Assembly: GCF_963678635.1 (NCBI RefSeq)
Contig: NC_087063.1
Coordinates: 14,639,006-14,703,005, forward strand
From: Symsagittifera roscoffensis
Lineage: Eukaryota; Xenacoelomorpha; Acoela; Convolutidae
Length of the DNA: 64,000 bases
Direction of reading: 5' to 3'
In this document: positions 33,149-45,080 of the stretch, piece by piece
Layout of the letters: the number at the start of each line of letters is the position of its first letter
Numbering within the stretch: position 1 is the first letter of the stretch
Program-made: the position numbers and the translations under genes
The notes under the pieces: model-generated
The model's database searches: none
The model's input: only the letters and a program-made list of their open reading frames with translations
What the model was told of the DNA's origin: nothing

Positions 33149-35645
33149 ACGTTTTAGCTCAATTTAAGGTATATTTGGTAAGGAAACAAAAAAATTTGCA
33201 AAAATTTCTGTTGATTTTACCAGTTGGAAACCAATGGTTGTACAAACTTGTGAAGCGTGACTATAATTCTTCCACTTTCAAACTTTGAGCCAGTCTTTTC
33301 TTTATAACATGCGCTTTCTGTTTTTTCTAAAAAAAATTCTATACATCAAAAAACATTTAAAAAAATTCATAATCTCGGCTTTAAATAAGATTAGCCATTA
33401 AGTCGCGTGTTTTTGATAACCAAATTTTTTGAACTTTTTTCAACTTCACCTCAGATTTCTCGTCTTCCATTTTAATGGATGGCAATTGATTTTCTTACGC
33501 TCAAGCGCCTTATATTTCGTTGAAAAATATGAAGACCAAATGTGCTTGCAGCAGCTTACAATTTTATTTTGCAATATTCAATTGCATTCTGTGAAAGCTT
33601 AAGATTTTTAAAATTGAATGGCAAAGTTAGAAGAAAACGAAAAATATACATATTTGAAATGTTTGAAGCCCCGATTTTGCGCTTCAAATCTTTTCCTAGC
33701 AAAACTGTATCAAATTAATCAGAGAAGTAGAAAAAAAACGAAAATTTTAGTATCAATTTTTTTCACAGCTAATTGCCCATGTGATAGCAAAGGTATTGCA
33801 ATCGGGTACTCGTTTTTTTTCTGTAAGCAACTTTGTCCACAACTTTGGTACCTTGGCTCACAATGAATTCAAGTTTTGTAGTTTATCTTGCACACTTAGC
33901 CTGTTAATAACGAATACTCCTGGGACGTCAAAGGTCCAGGGTTCGAATCTGGCCAGGACCGGTTTTTTTCAAACGGTAATTGATACGGTTCAAAAAAAAT
34001 TCGGACTAATATTTGTCTGCTCATGTTTTATCGACCTAGTTGCCACATCTGAGAGTTGTTTATTTTAGCTGTAAACAGTTTTAACTGCAGTTGGTTTTAG
34101 CATTTTAAAAATCCGTCCGAATCAAAAATTGCTTTTCACATTGGCTGTTAATTTTTTTTATAAATTCATTTTTTTCTTTTCCGTTTTTTTTGTCGTTATA
34201 GTAACCTCCGGGCTAATTAATATCGACTTAGTGGCCTCTTATTGCGTGATTACGTTCGAAAAAATTTTTGTGCGCGTATGTGTGCTCTGAGGGGAGAAGG
34301 GACTTAACCTTTTTTTATAAGTTAAGTATTTTTCTTTTCTTTTCTGACAATGGTTGGTTTTGAAGCCACCCACATTTTTGTGTATCAGAAATTTCGATCA
34401 AGATTTCTTGATTCGCGCGCTTTAATGATCCGTTTGCTATTTTGAATGATTCAAAAACCTGCAGTGTTTTGAAACATTGTTTCAATTTTTGTGAAGTTGA
34501 AATGTTTTAAATTTTGAGATAACTCACTTCGAATTATAATCTCTGTTAGGAGTTGGATTGGCGCCATAGACCAAACGTTATCCTACCTTATAACTGGAAG
34601 AGTAGAACTTTTTCAGTTTTTGTTGTTGCTACGTTTCTGCAAAAACAAAAAATTGTTTCAGTTGTTTTGAAAAAGAGTTTTGCTTCCAAATAGAATATTC
34701 AGTGATGCGAAATTGATCTCGAATGATCTTAGTGATTGATTTACAAGTTTACTTATTACTCTTGCGACAAAAAATTGTATTACAATCGGGTACTAGGTTT
34801 TTTCCCGTAAAAAACTCTGCCCACAGGACTCATTGGACTCCTGATGGTACCTTGGTTCATAATGAATAAAAATTTTGTAGTATCTCCGGTGTTAACGAAT
34901 ACGCCTGGGACGGAGAAGTTCCTGTTTTGGAATCTGAGCAGGACAAGTTTTTTTCAAACGGTAAATATTCCATTTCAAAAAAATTTCGGTCTATTATTTG
35001 TCTGCTTAGGTTTTGTCGGTTTAATTGCCACATTTCAGAATCGTTTATTTTAGCTGTAAACAATTTTCACTGCAGTTTTTTGAGGATTTTAAAGTCTGAC
35101 CGAATCGAATTTTGCTTTGAACATTGGTTGTAACTTTACCAGTTCGGTTTGTTAAATTTTCACTTTTTTCCCATTTTTTTAAATCTTTTTTAACGGCTTA
35201 ATAACTTTCGGCATAATTAATACCGACTTAGCGGCCTCTTATTGCGTGGTGACGCCAGAAAAAAAAACTTTTTTGTGCGTGTGTGTATGCTCTTAGGGGA
35301 TAAGGGACTTGTCATTTTTTATAAGTTAAGAATTTTTTTGAATTTCTTTTCGGCATGAAGGGTTTATGCTCAGGTTTTTTCAGCTTTGTTACCGCTCGGT
35401 TATTAAAAATTAAAATTCAATGAACCATCCGGCGCATTTGGCGTAAAGGTAAAACAATTGCTTAAGACGGCAGAGATTTATGGCTTGAATCCGGCCGGGT
35501 TCTTTTTTGCAAACTACAGTTCTTGCGCTCTTTCGGACTATAGTCCGTCGGTTTACTTTTGTCAGCTTAGTACCCGTAGCTCGATGGGTCAACTTTATTC
35601 CAAGTTGCTGTAACAGCCTATGCTTGAGACGACGAAGACCGGAAG
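33149..35645 (+). repeat. 2.5-kb tandem duplication, copy B
   Basis: Second copy, directly abutting copy A. Its right end, ...GACCGGAAG, continues as TTCGATTCCAGTTGAGACC, a box-B-like sequence that copy A lacks because copy B starts at that point. Confidence 0.95.
35427..35500 (+). repeat. tRNA-like sequence, degenerate (also at 32,930-33,003)
   Basis: It starts CCGGCGCATTTGGCGTAAAGG and ends GGCTTGAATCCGGCCGGG. The two ends can pair loosely as an acceptor stem and T arm, and box-like phrases are in the right order and spacing. The anticodon arm is poor. This is probably a pseudo-tRNA or SINE head, not a working tRNA. Confidence 0.4.
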
Positions 35646-35670
35646 TTCGATTCCAGTTGAGACCTGTTTT
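35567..35670 (+). repeat. tRNA-like sequence with good box A and box B
   Basis: TAGCTCGATGGGTCAAC fits box A and GGAAGTTCGATTCC fits box B, about 60 bp apart. The spacing is longer than in a standard tRNA without an intron or long variable arm. The duplication breakpoint cuts this box B. It is probably the head of a SINE-like repeat. Confidence 0.45.
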
Positions 35671-35699
35671 TCTTAAAAACAGAAAGTTTTGGCTAATTT

Positions 35700-38500
35700 A
35701 GACTATTGTCTGTCTACTTAGTTCCGCAGAAAGGACTTTTTTTCAAAAACTTGTCTTCTGTATAGTATTCCAAAAGTTTTTTGTAGATCTTCTAATGTTG
35801 CAGCCAATTTCGTTTCGGTTAATTTGGTTTTTTTGCTGCAACTTTTATCGACAAAAAAATGTTTTGATTTTTTCCCGTTTGTTTTTCATAGTCATTCATA
35901 TTTGTATCGCAAGTGGTGCGAAGCTCAGCTTCGCCTCTGTGTTTAAAATAAGCAAAATAAACTGAAACTGTGAATGCAGAAACAAAATGCAGAAATTGTG
36001 CTACCGAAAAGCATTTCTTCTTCTGAACTGAAACTCTTTAAGGCCTTTTTAGCCGCTTTTTTACGTTCTGTAGTTGAAATCGACCAATATCAAACAGAAA
36101 GTATACTACCAAAAATTGAATTCGAAGCGCTAAACTGCAAATTCAATACTCTAGACCCCCGAAAATGTCTAAAAGCCTTTAAATAGCTCCAGTTGCTGAT
36201 TTTGTTAAAACTAATATTCCCACTAACAAAAAATTTCGGTAGAAAATTTAAAATGCAGGACTTGTTTGTGTGATTTTTTCGGGTTCCCTGTCTTGTTATT
36301 TTTTATCTTACTTTTGCCAAGGATTATCATGATTTCTATTGGTCAGTTTGAGGAGTTGGTGGACGCAAGTACTGACGAAGCCTTAAGAAGGGTCGTGAGT
36401 ATAATCATAAAGGATGCCATAGAAACTGAGGAACAGTTTTCCAAAAATATTGCAAGATTCAGAGATTTTTGTAATGATTTTGATGTTGGGCAGCGAGAAC
36501 AAGAGCGATATACACCAAAAAACTCTATTTTTGTTGACAGCCCGCCGTTGGCCGCGCAAAAAAACTGATGGCTTTTTGAGGAAAGATCTTTTTCTAAAAG
36601 ATTATTTGAGAATTGATTTATTAGCAACTCGTAAGGAAGCTCATCATATTTTGCCAATCAAAAATCTGGAGCCAAGCTTTTTTTTGCTCGGTAATCATAA
36701 TTGTCTAAGACCTGATGATAGAATTTTGAATTTTGAAACAGGCGAAACTTGAAACAGGCGGATTAAAACATCCACTGAACGTAGATTATATGGACGAAAG
36801 AAAGCTTCCCAGCAGTTGTTGCATGTATCAAAAAACTTGATTTGACAGCTCGAACGCACAATTGCGCTGTATCGGTTGTAGGCGAGGGCCGAAAGAGATA
36901 AGTTAATTTTGTAAAAATTTAAACCCAAACTGTCTTGGCTAATTAAAAAAAAACTAATAAAAAAGATATGTGGCAATGGAAACGAAGAGGCCGCAACGCA
37001 GCCGAAATATCCATCTCTAAGCACTAACAAATTGACTTTTTATACGCTTTTATATGCCTCAATGTGCCCTGGAGATAAAAAAAAATTCTGAAAAAGGTAC
37101 ATTACAGTCGAGGACTAAAAGAGTTGAACAATATCGATTTATATATATGACAAAAACACTTAGTTAATTGACACTCATTTTCTGTTAACTGTTTGCTAAA
37201 TTCGTATAATAATAAGAAATTTGATTGAAACAAAATTGTAATAGAAGTGTGAATTAAGATGGTTTCTGAATAAAAGTATAATTCCAAAACTAATTTGGCG
37301 TTCAACAATGCTTATTTGCTCTCTTTTTGCGTAGTTTCCAGGTAGACCACATGTACGAATTAAGTCAAATTGGAAAAAAAAACTAAAATTTTTTTTCTCT
37401 TTTGAAACTGCTTTTACATTCTTCAATTCCAATTCATCTGCTAAAATTGAGATAGATTGCTTTGTTGCCTGTTGTACTACTCTTTTCCAGTTAACTCAAA
37501 CTCATCTGCTAAAACTGAGGTAATTTGCGCTCTCCAAAATTAAAATTGGAAATGGTGCAAAAAACTGTGAATGACATCTAGTTTCAAAGATGTTTTTTTC
37601 TTGGATTTCCTGCTGAAATTAAATTTTTCCTTATTGATTCAGTTTTATCAAATTGATCTGAGAGCTTTAGAAACACAAAAAAAATTTAAAATTTTATTTT
37701 CTTGCGTGCGTTGAATCTTTTCCAAGCTTGCGTCAATTCAACCGAAGCTATTAGCTTTTTTTCTTTTTACCTAAATTTTGTACAAATTTAGTTCAAGTGA
37801 TACTAGAACTAGCGATAATGATTATCGCTGACATGCATCCTAGAATTGAGTTTTGAATTAAAAAAATTCTTTTTTGTAATTAAAAAATAAAACAAGGCAG
37901 TTAATTACCTAAAAAACATATATAATTGGACGAAAGAACGCTTCCCAGCACTAATCGTATGATTGCTCTTGCACTACCAATGATGAAAGTGATCGTCAAA
38001 GCTGTCGAAAAAATTAGCAAACCCCTCCTAATTATTAGTCACGCGTTCCTATCGGTTCTACTCAAGCACTATCGGTTTGATTTACAGGACAATTCCTCCT
38101 TTAAAGTTTCCGAGATTCGGATTAATCCTAGATGAGACTTTGTGAGTTTTTATTCTTAAATTAATCTTTTCGGCTGAGCCATACCCTGCTGTCAATTACG
38201 AATTCAAATTTGGTAAATTTTGTATTCTAAGTGTATTCCGCAACAAGGACGCTCTCTTTGATCTTGTTTCGTTGTTTCGTTTTCTTTGATCAATCAAAGA
38301 AATTTTTAAAATGTTTAAACAATTCTCTCTTATTTCCAGAGATCTGCAGACACCCTCAGCGCCTACGCACTGTTCATTTTGGCTTGTAATGACATTTTTT
38401 TATTTTGATGACCAAACAAATAGTCACTTTTGTTGTTTTGAAGCATAACGAGGGTTGATTTAAATCAATGTGTAGTCTCTATTCGGTTACGATTGACAAG
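35700..38500. other. Non-coding or unrecognised stretch
   Basis: Short plus-strand frames at 35,974-36,186, 36,266-36,568 and 36,450-36,752 are mildly protein-like (EELVDASTDEALRR, then in another frame FLRKDLFLKDYLRIDLLATR) and may be one frameshifted relic, but match nothing I know. The phrase GGACGAAAGAA(A/C)GCTTCCCAG occurs at about 36,793 and 37,928, and CTAATCGTATGATTGCTCTT at 37,951 and 39,043, so pieces of one dispersed repeat are scattered here. Confidence 0.4.
36266..36752 (+). pseudogene. Possible frameshifted coding relic, unknown
   Basis: Two overlapping plus-strand frames share the load. The first has a hydrophobic start (GFPVLLFFILLLPRII) then an acidic helical stretch. The second continues with charged residues to 36,752. 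The change of frame would fall near 36,540. No family is recognised and chance cannot be excluded. Confidence 0.2.
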
Positions 38501-38509
38501 CATGAGATT

Positions 38510-39600
38510 TTACAGGGTTGGTGTTCTTGGAAACCTTGTCCAGCTCAGGGTCATTTCAGCTCTTCTCTGCATATGGCATCGTTTTCTCATACTGATTGTT
38601 CTGTAGGTACAGCGGTAAATTGACCCTTCTGCAAGGGTCTCATTCCCGTGATTCGTTTCCCGAGTGCTTTTCTCAATGTTTTTACAGGCAGGGGTCATCA
38701 TTAGAAAATCACCCCTTTCCATGATTTCTGGAATGCACCAATCTTCTGACAATGTGCATTGAGGTTTGATGATCTTGAAATGTGCGGTTCGGCCTGTACT
38801 GAGCTGATAGAAACTTGATAGATCTTGTCCTAAATTAACCTTTCTTTTTCTTTCTCTGTCGCTCTTGTCACTAAAAAGTACAAGTTTTTTCTTGGTATTT
38901 GCTAAACCGCTGTCAGCAGCACTACTATGCACCCTATTCCTGGTCTTTGCTTCCATGAAACTCTTCTATCTTTTGTTCTCTTCTAGAATCGAGTCTGATT
39001 TTTTTAATTTGGCCATTCCAAGCCACGGATGTTACTGAGTTCCTAATCGTATGATTGCTCTTGCTCAACAACAATTTCAGTTTGGAGTTTTTATCGATCT
39101 TTGGTCCACTCGTTATACTGTCTACAAAATGCACTTTTCTTGACGCGGTTATAGCTTCTAGACCTATTAATTCTCCTGCTATTTTTTTAACTATCCTGTC
39201 CATTACAAATTCGTCCCCAAATGGAATATTGTTTTTGGCAGAACTTCCTCTGCTACTCTGTCGCAGCTGCATTCGAAATGCTATAGCCGTTTCGGTGTTC
39301 TTGGAAAGCTCGTCCTGCTCAGGGCCATGTCACTTTTTCTCTGCATATGGCGAATCTTCATCGCCCACCTTGATCACCTGATTGGTATCTAGGTAGTGCG
39401 GCAAACTGGCCAGGCTTCATGACTCTCATTCTCGTGAATTAATTCCCTAGTGCCTTTCTCAATGTTTTCAGCAGCAGGGTCTATCGTAAGATAATCACCC
39501 TTTTCCAAGTCTTCAGGAAAACACCACTTTTTGACGGTAGAGATTCAGCCTGTACTGAGTATATAGAAACGTTCCTCATGATGTACTTCCGTTTTCCTAA
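38510..39600 (-). pseudogene. Unidentified minus-strand coding relic with a duplicated ~90-residue domain
   Basis: Two overlapping frames, 39,272-38,934 and 38,956-38,510, form one basic protein-like unit (IVKKIAGELIGLEAITASRK, then LGQDLSSFYQLSTGRTAHF and NIEKSTRETNHGNE). A second, more damaged copy of the last domain lies upstream (39,600-39,290), again with FYxLSTG, GDxL, NIEKxTRE and HMQR-like pieces. At the DNA level 38,517-38,760 and 39,292-39,540 are clearly related. The base composition is richer in C and T than the surroundings. It is probably a retroelement gene, but no known domain is visible. Confidence 0.4.
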
Positions 39601-42230
39601 ATGGAATCCATTTTAGGAGTGTTATTGGGCCTTTCAATGGGACCTCAATCTAGAGCAGCCAAAATAAAATATATTAACAAGTATACTGTGGGTTTCTCCG
39701 TTCTCTTGTCGAGTTTCTTCCTCTGAATTGCCTGAGCTTTCTGTGTGTTTCGCCTCGCCTGCTCAAGAAAACAAGCTACCGCTATTTTCTCATCAGATCT
39801 CAAACATAGACTTGCGGCGACGTTTTGTTTTCTTTTGTATCCGTGATCGAAGAAAATTTATGATAGAGCTTTCTCATGTCCTGTCAGCATCAAGTATGGA
39901 CTAATGCTTGTAGCAACTTGTGTGTGCTGTTATAGGCACCATCACTTGTTATACAAAAGAAATTGTATATTAAACGGGAGCAACATGTTTAATCTCTGTG
40001 TTGCTCAGCACCTAGATTTTGAATGCTGTAAGACGGATCTCCTGTTCCATTCATGTTTTTGATGTTCAACAGATATCAAAACGACTGATTTATCAGTATC
40101 AAGGATGTATTTGCTATTTTCGTAATTTTGCCCAGAACTGGTGCTTCGCCCCTTTTTATGTTCTTAACGGAAGCGTGTGCCTTCTCTTTCTTTTCCAATT
40201 TCTTCCTTTTTTGCGCATCTGTTGCGGCATTGGGTAGATCTTGTCCGCATTACTTTTCACAAAACTCCTAAAGTAATTTGCGAATCCTTAGAAGCTTTAT
40301 AACTAAGTGTCTATCCTAGAGCTTTCCATGTCAGCACGGCTTCTACAGCATCTGGGTCCGGTCTTACAACATGATTGTCTATTATGCTGCCCAGATACTA
40401 TCACTAGCCCCCTGAGAATCCCGCATTTCGAGATTTTGCATTTCAAGCTTGCTCTCTTTGAGCAATTGAAAACTTAATCTAGTCCATCATTGTGGTCTCC
40501 CAATGTGACGTTGCTATCACCACGACGTCTATCTACCACTTCTTTGTCAGGCTGATCAGAGACAGAGTCATAAGTCGCTGAGATGGCATATGGCATCTTC
40601 TTCTACTGGTACAAGCCTAAATTACACGCTATCTTTTTCCAGTCTCGTCTCCATAATGGCATTTGCTTAAAGGTGGAACCGAGATCCAAGCAGGTGAAAA
40701 ATTTGGTCTATCCATGTTTTGATAGGCTGTCGTCAAAGCGTGGAATAGGATACGCAATCTTTATTTTCACAACCTTGAGGTACCAACTTCACCTTTGTTG
40801 ACCTCCTCAAGGCAATTTCAAGGGCTCTATCAAGTCCAATTCACTGATCATTTCTCTCTTGTCTCTGCATGCTTCTGATTTATGAAATTTCGTTCGCCTA
40901 GCTCCTTCCCTGTGGGAATTCGCCCCTTTCATTTCTCTAATTTTAATTCGTGCATAACAAAATGACAGCAACCGATTCTTTGAGTTTCAAAAAGCGTCTA
41001 AGTTACACTTAAAAACCTTCCATGACAATTAAAAATTCATATTCCCTATCTTTCATTTCAAGCGCTCTACCTTTGGTACAGCCAGCTTGTTAAACTCTTA
41101 TTCAAATAATGAGGAGCGTCTCAGAAAATTTGAACAGCTTCTCTAGACACAATCTGTCTCAGCTTTCATTGAAAAAATTTTAGTGAAAGCTTTCATTTAA
41201 TTAAGTTTCTTAAAGTTAAGTCTCTGTGGGCCATGTTTGCACAATATTTTAAGTAATAATGTTTCAGGATAGGCGTTTCTTCACAATCCGAACTCACTGG
41301 CAAAGCGTAGTATAGTGTTTTTCCATGTTAGATTGAAATCGGTGAGTTCAGTGTAAATATTAACACACTCATACACAGTACAATTCGTGTAACGGAAAAA
41401 AATCTGCATAAAAAGCCGCACCTTATGGTTAGGTTTATGTACCAACTATACTTGTTTTTTTTTATCACTCAGCGCTTTCAAATCTCTCATTCTAATATTT
41501 TCGCAATCAACTTTTGTCTGATTGTTTCTTTCTTGTTGGTTGTCAAAAAATACTTTCTGTATGGGCTACGGATTTCCATCACTCTACTTTTTAAGTCAAT
41601 AGACACATCAAAACTCGTTACAAACTCACAGCTTAAGTGAACCGATCGGAAACATCAACGTTCTCTAAAACTAGAAAACTCATCCAAAGGTTCCGTGCTT
41701 CCATCTGAAGGACTATTGTTCGAGGTTTTCCTGCCACGCAGATGGCACTACGGTTCGCAGCTGTCAGTCTTAGATTCCTGGGTAATGGATCATCACTTGT
41801 GATTCTTTCCCATGTTTTGATCGGCAACCCTCTGACCACTGCTTATGCGTCTAAGAGGCACAGGAGCAGTGGTCAAACCACTCCTATCTCCTTTCCATTT
41901 ATGTCTAAGCAGATGTGCAGCCACATCTGCTTCGTAGCCTGTGGGCACTGCATCTTCTTTCTCCATCATGGTTTGGTGGCCGATTTTTTGGACTTGAAAC
42001 TCTAATTGACCGTGGTGGATCCCCCCAACCTTGTCACTGTCTCTGGCGACGTAGTTCCTTGTGTACATGATGATACAAAGTTCCTTGAGAATTACTTGAT
42101 TTGGTCTCAAGATCACAGAAAGCTCTTTCAGTTTCATAGTCTGGGTACCACCAGTGACTAACTGTACCAGCACAGCTCTTGAATCGGTTCGTAGTTCTGC
42201 TTGACGCAGATAGTGAGCAATCCAAAAGCA
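39600..42230 (-). other. Decayed, probably retroelement-derived sequence
   Basis: Composition on the plus strand stays CT-rich with many broken minus-strand frames. The longest, 42,173-41,793 and its overlaps, read like protein in patches (ELCIIMYTRNYVARDSDKVG, GYEADVAAHLLRHKWKGD) but change frame often. I find no reverse transcriptase, protease or integrase motif. Confidence 0.3.
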
Positions 42231-42715
42231 TCATGGTTTGCAGCCATTGTTGATCGCCTGATGTCCATCCACGGGGTTCATGGACTGCACTTTGTTGCCT
42301 TGGAGCACCATTTCAAAAATATGATCAGATATATGGTTCAGTTTCATGATGGGTGCTTTCCTCTCCTCTACTGAAGATGCTTTGAATGCGTTGAGTTGGC
42401 CATGCACCCTCTCATGGTGCAACTCCAATTTGATCTGCTGCTCTATCCCCTTTGTTGTTAACTCCTGTTAGACTCTATTCAGTGCAACCCTATCCGCGGC
42501 TTTGTAGTCAAGCTATATTTCTTGTGGTGTACGTTTCGGCTCGACATCAGCCGCTTGTTCTTTGAAATTTTGCAGCCTCTTGGTTGTCATATTTTGCTGC
42601 TGCTCCTTCTTCATGGCTGCTGCCTCACTAAAAAAGTTTGACCTGCTGGCTTTGACTACTGATAGACTCTCTTCATGCCTTTCTTGCTTCTTGTCTGCTC
42701 GTGTATCGCAGAATT
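42231..42715 (-). pseudogene. Gag-like helical coiled-coil pseudogene, two in-frame stops
   Basis: One minus-strand frame of about 160 codons is interrupted only by TAG at 42,515-42,513 and TAA at 42,470-42,468. It is strongly helical and charged (AAAMKKEQQQNMTTKRLQNF, later HERVHGQLNAFKASSVEERK), ending NNGCKP and TGA. Such Gln/Glu/Lys-rich coiled coils are common in retroelement gag proteins, but there is no zinc knuckle, so gag is a guess. Confidence 0.4.
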
Positions 42716-42719
42716 GCGG

Positions 42720-45080
42720 TCAATCAGAACTAAATTGACGTTTCAGATTTCAGAATAATCACTTTAAACCAAATTTGGGTTTGAGGCCCTTTTAAATCCT
42801 CATGATTGTTTTCTTATGCATTTTGTCCTCAAGGCAAAAAAGCAGATGCCTTGCTTGTTTATTGGACAAGCAGATACATGTATTCCTTGGACTTTAACCT
42901 CAACTCTTCGGTGTTGTTGCATAGATTAGGGTGTTTAGCGGGTTACCAGCATAGTCCTTAAATCGTCACTCTCTCCACCGTCAATGAATTCAGATGCTAC
43001 TGTCTGATCGAATGATTCATTTCGATTGACCCATTTATCTCATTAGCTTCGGCGCCTCATGTTTTCTACGACATTCAGAAGTTTGTCCTATCTTTCATTT
43101 TCCCGCTGTCGTTGTTTCTCGAGACAAATCTTAGCCTGGTGGCTTTGCAATGCTGAGCCAAAACGAGTCAATAGTAACTCAAAATTTTTTCCGCGCTATC
43201 TTTCTGATATTTTTTCTTTGCCTATACGCATTTCAGAGCAGTCCCTTACTAGTTGCTATTTAGTGCGCTACATTCTTGCCTTTCCGTCAAGTCCTGTTTC
43301 TCAAAATGTAGGCATCTATACATCCTTCAGATTCACCTGTAAATCAACTGCGTTTGTTGCACATTCTTTTGCTCATCTCGCAACGCTCACTAGTTCTTGA
43401 TATTATTGTCAGAATGTCTATATGGTTCGGTTCAAAGGTCCGAACGCTGTCGTTTTTGCTTTGGTGTCATGAGGATATTCTGTACATTCAGAGACTGCAG
43501 GTTTTATGCCATCGGTGGTGTCAAATCCGGTTTCTGAAGCTGCTCAAAAAAAAACAATTTCCTGCTTTCCAACAACTACTTCCTGAACGAGTGCTTGCTC
43601 AACTTGGTTTGGTTTCCTCCCATTGGCCGAATACCTGCCAAAGTGCGTTATTAGTTGACTTTTTCCTGGTAACGTTCGTGAAGGTCCCAGGCATTTTATT
43701 CCCGATGGGATTGTTTGCCGAGCAACCTCTATCTGTTGCGGACCCAGTTGTTATTCTCAGTATGAATGTCCATTAAAATTTACTCTCGGTTCTCTATGCG
43801 TATCTCTGGAGCTTCTTTTGCCTTTTCGAAGACCATTGCCAGAAATCCTTGTGTCATCAATTCTGTTCATTGAGGTCTGAGTCGGTCTCCCCTTTATATC
43901 ATCCAGCCTCATCTCGAGAGCCTGTAGCTATTGCTCTTATTGACTTCTTCAAAACTTCATGTCGTCCCTCATCCGTTTTTCCCATAGCTCAGCTTCATTT
44001 GAACAATTATACAACTCTGATTTCATCGGTTCTCCGTTCCTCATGATCTTCCACATTGACTTGACTTAGGTGTATCCCTAATACTAGTTTTTGTGGTTTA
44101 TCTTTATCTACAGAAATCATCTGACTTCTGGTTCCGGTTTTAAATATTAATTCTGAAATATTCTCCTCCTTCTTGCTTCGAGTTTTATAACCTTCGCCAC
44201 AAAGGAGTCACTCATCGAGGTTTCTTTTATCCTTTTGTTTGAGTTTCTTAGAGCCATCACTCACTTTAGGTTTTCTTGATTTACCTAGCTTCAACCTAAC
44301 TGATTACTGTTTAACACAAAATTTCTCCGGTAGGTTAACAACTGTTACTTAGAAGTAATAAATAATACTAAAACACTCGATTTACTTTGAGATTTGAATT
44401 CCCGAGTGATTGCGAGTCTGATTCTGTTTTAGACCAATACAAAGTGTATCTATTTTATGCACATTATGCACAGCAGCTAGCAATTGCTTGTTAACTAAAA
44501 TACTAGATAGAAGGTTAGCAGTCAGATTTGATAATAAAATAACAATATTATCAAAAGATCATGTCGCAACTAATGTGTTGTGATTTTAAACTCATATGGT
44601 TTTTGAAGAAACTTTCTCCCCTCTTCAGTGCCAAAATAAACAAGGAAACCTTGAAAACAGCTGTTATTTATCACAAGCGAATGTCTTTTGCGCACTGCTC
44701 TACTTATCTGCCTCCAGATTGTCCACGCTAGACCTACTAAAATGTCTGAGCTACCACTTCTCTCGAAAAATGTTCCGGAATACTATCGAAAGAACATCAA
44801 TAGTCTGGTTCTATTGATATTTCGACAAAGAGTCGCACATATCCGGGCTCAATTAGAATTTGATTGTAACAGTCGCCTACTTAAGTCACATATCAGGTTA
44901 AAGAAAAATAGGCCCCAATAACCATTGGCTCAAGAGTCAGGGACATTATCTCTTGTGTTTTTCTACCTCAAACGGTCGGAGCCAATTTGGTTCACTTGCG
45001 ACATGAGACTAAAACCTTTGTTACAGCTTAGAAGCCACTACCAAAATGCCCCCCCCACTCTAGAAAATAAGAACGTCCCC
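42720..45080. other. Decayed CT-rich stretch, no gene supported
   Basis: It continues the composition of the region to the left up to about 44,300. Plus-strand open frames here (for example 43,059-43,400 and 43,354-43,776) look like the antisense of decayed coding DNA. From about 44,300 the sequence is AT-rich host-like DNA without recognisable content. Confidence 0.35.

Noticed and set aside
43059-44046. Several plus-strand frames of 65-140 codons
   Set aside because: They look like the antisense of decayed CT-rich coding DNA, with no domain or start context.
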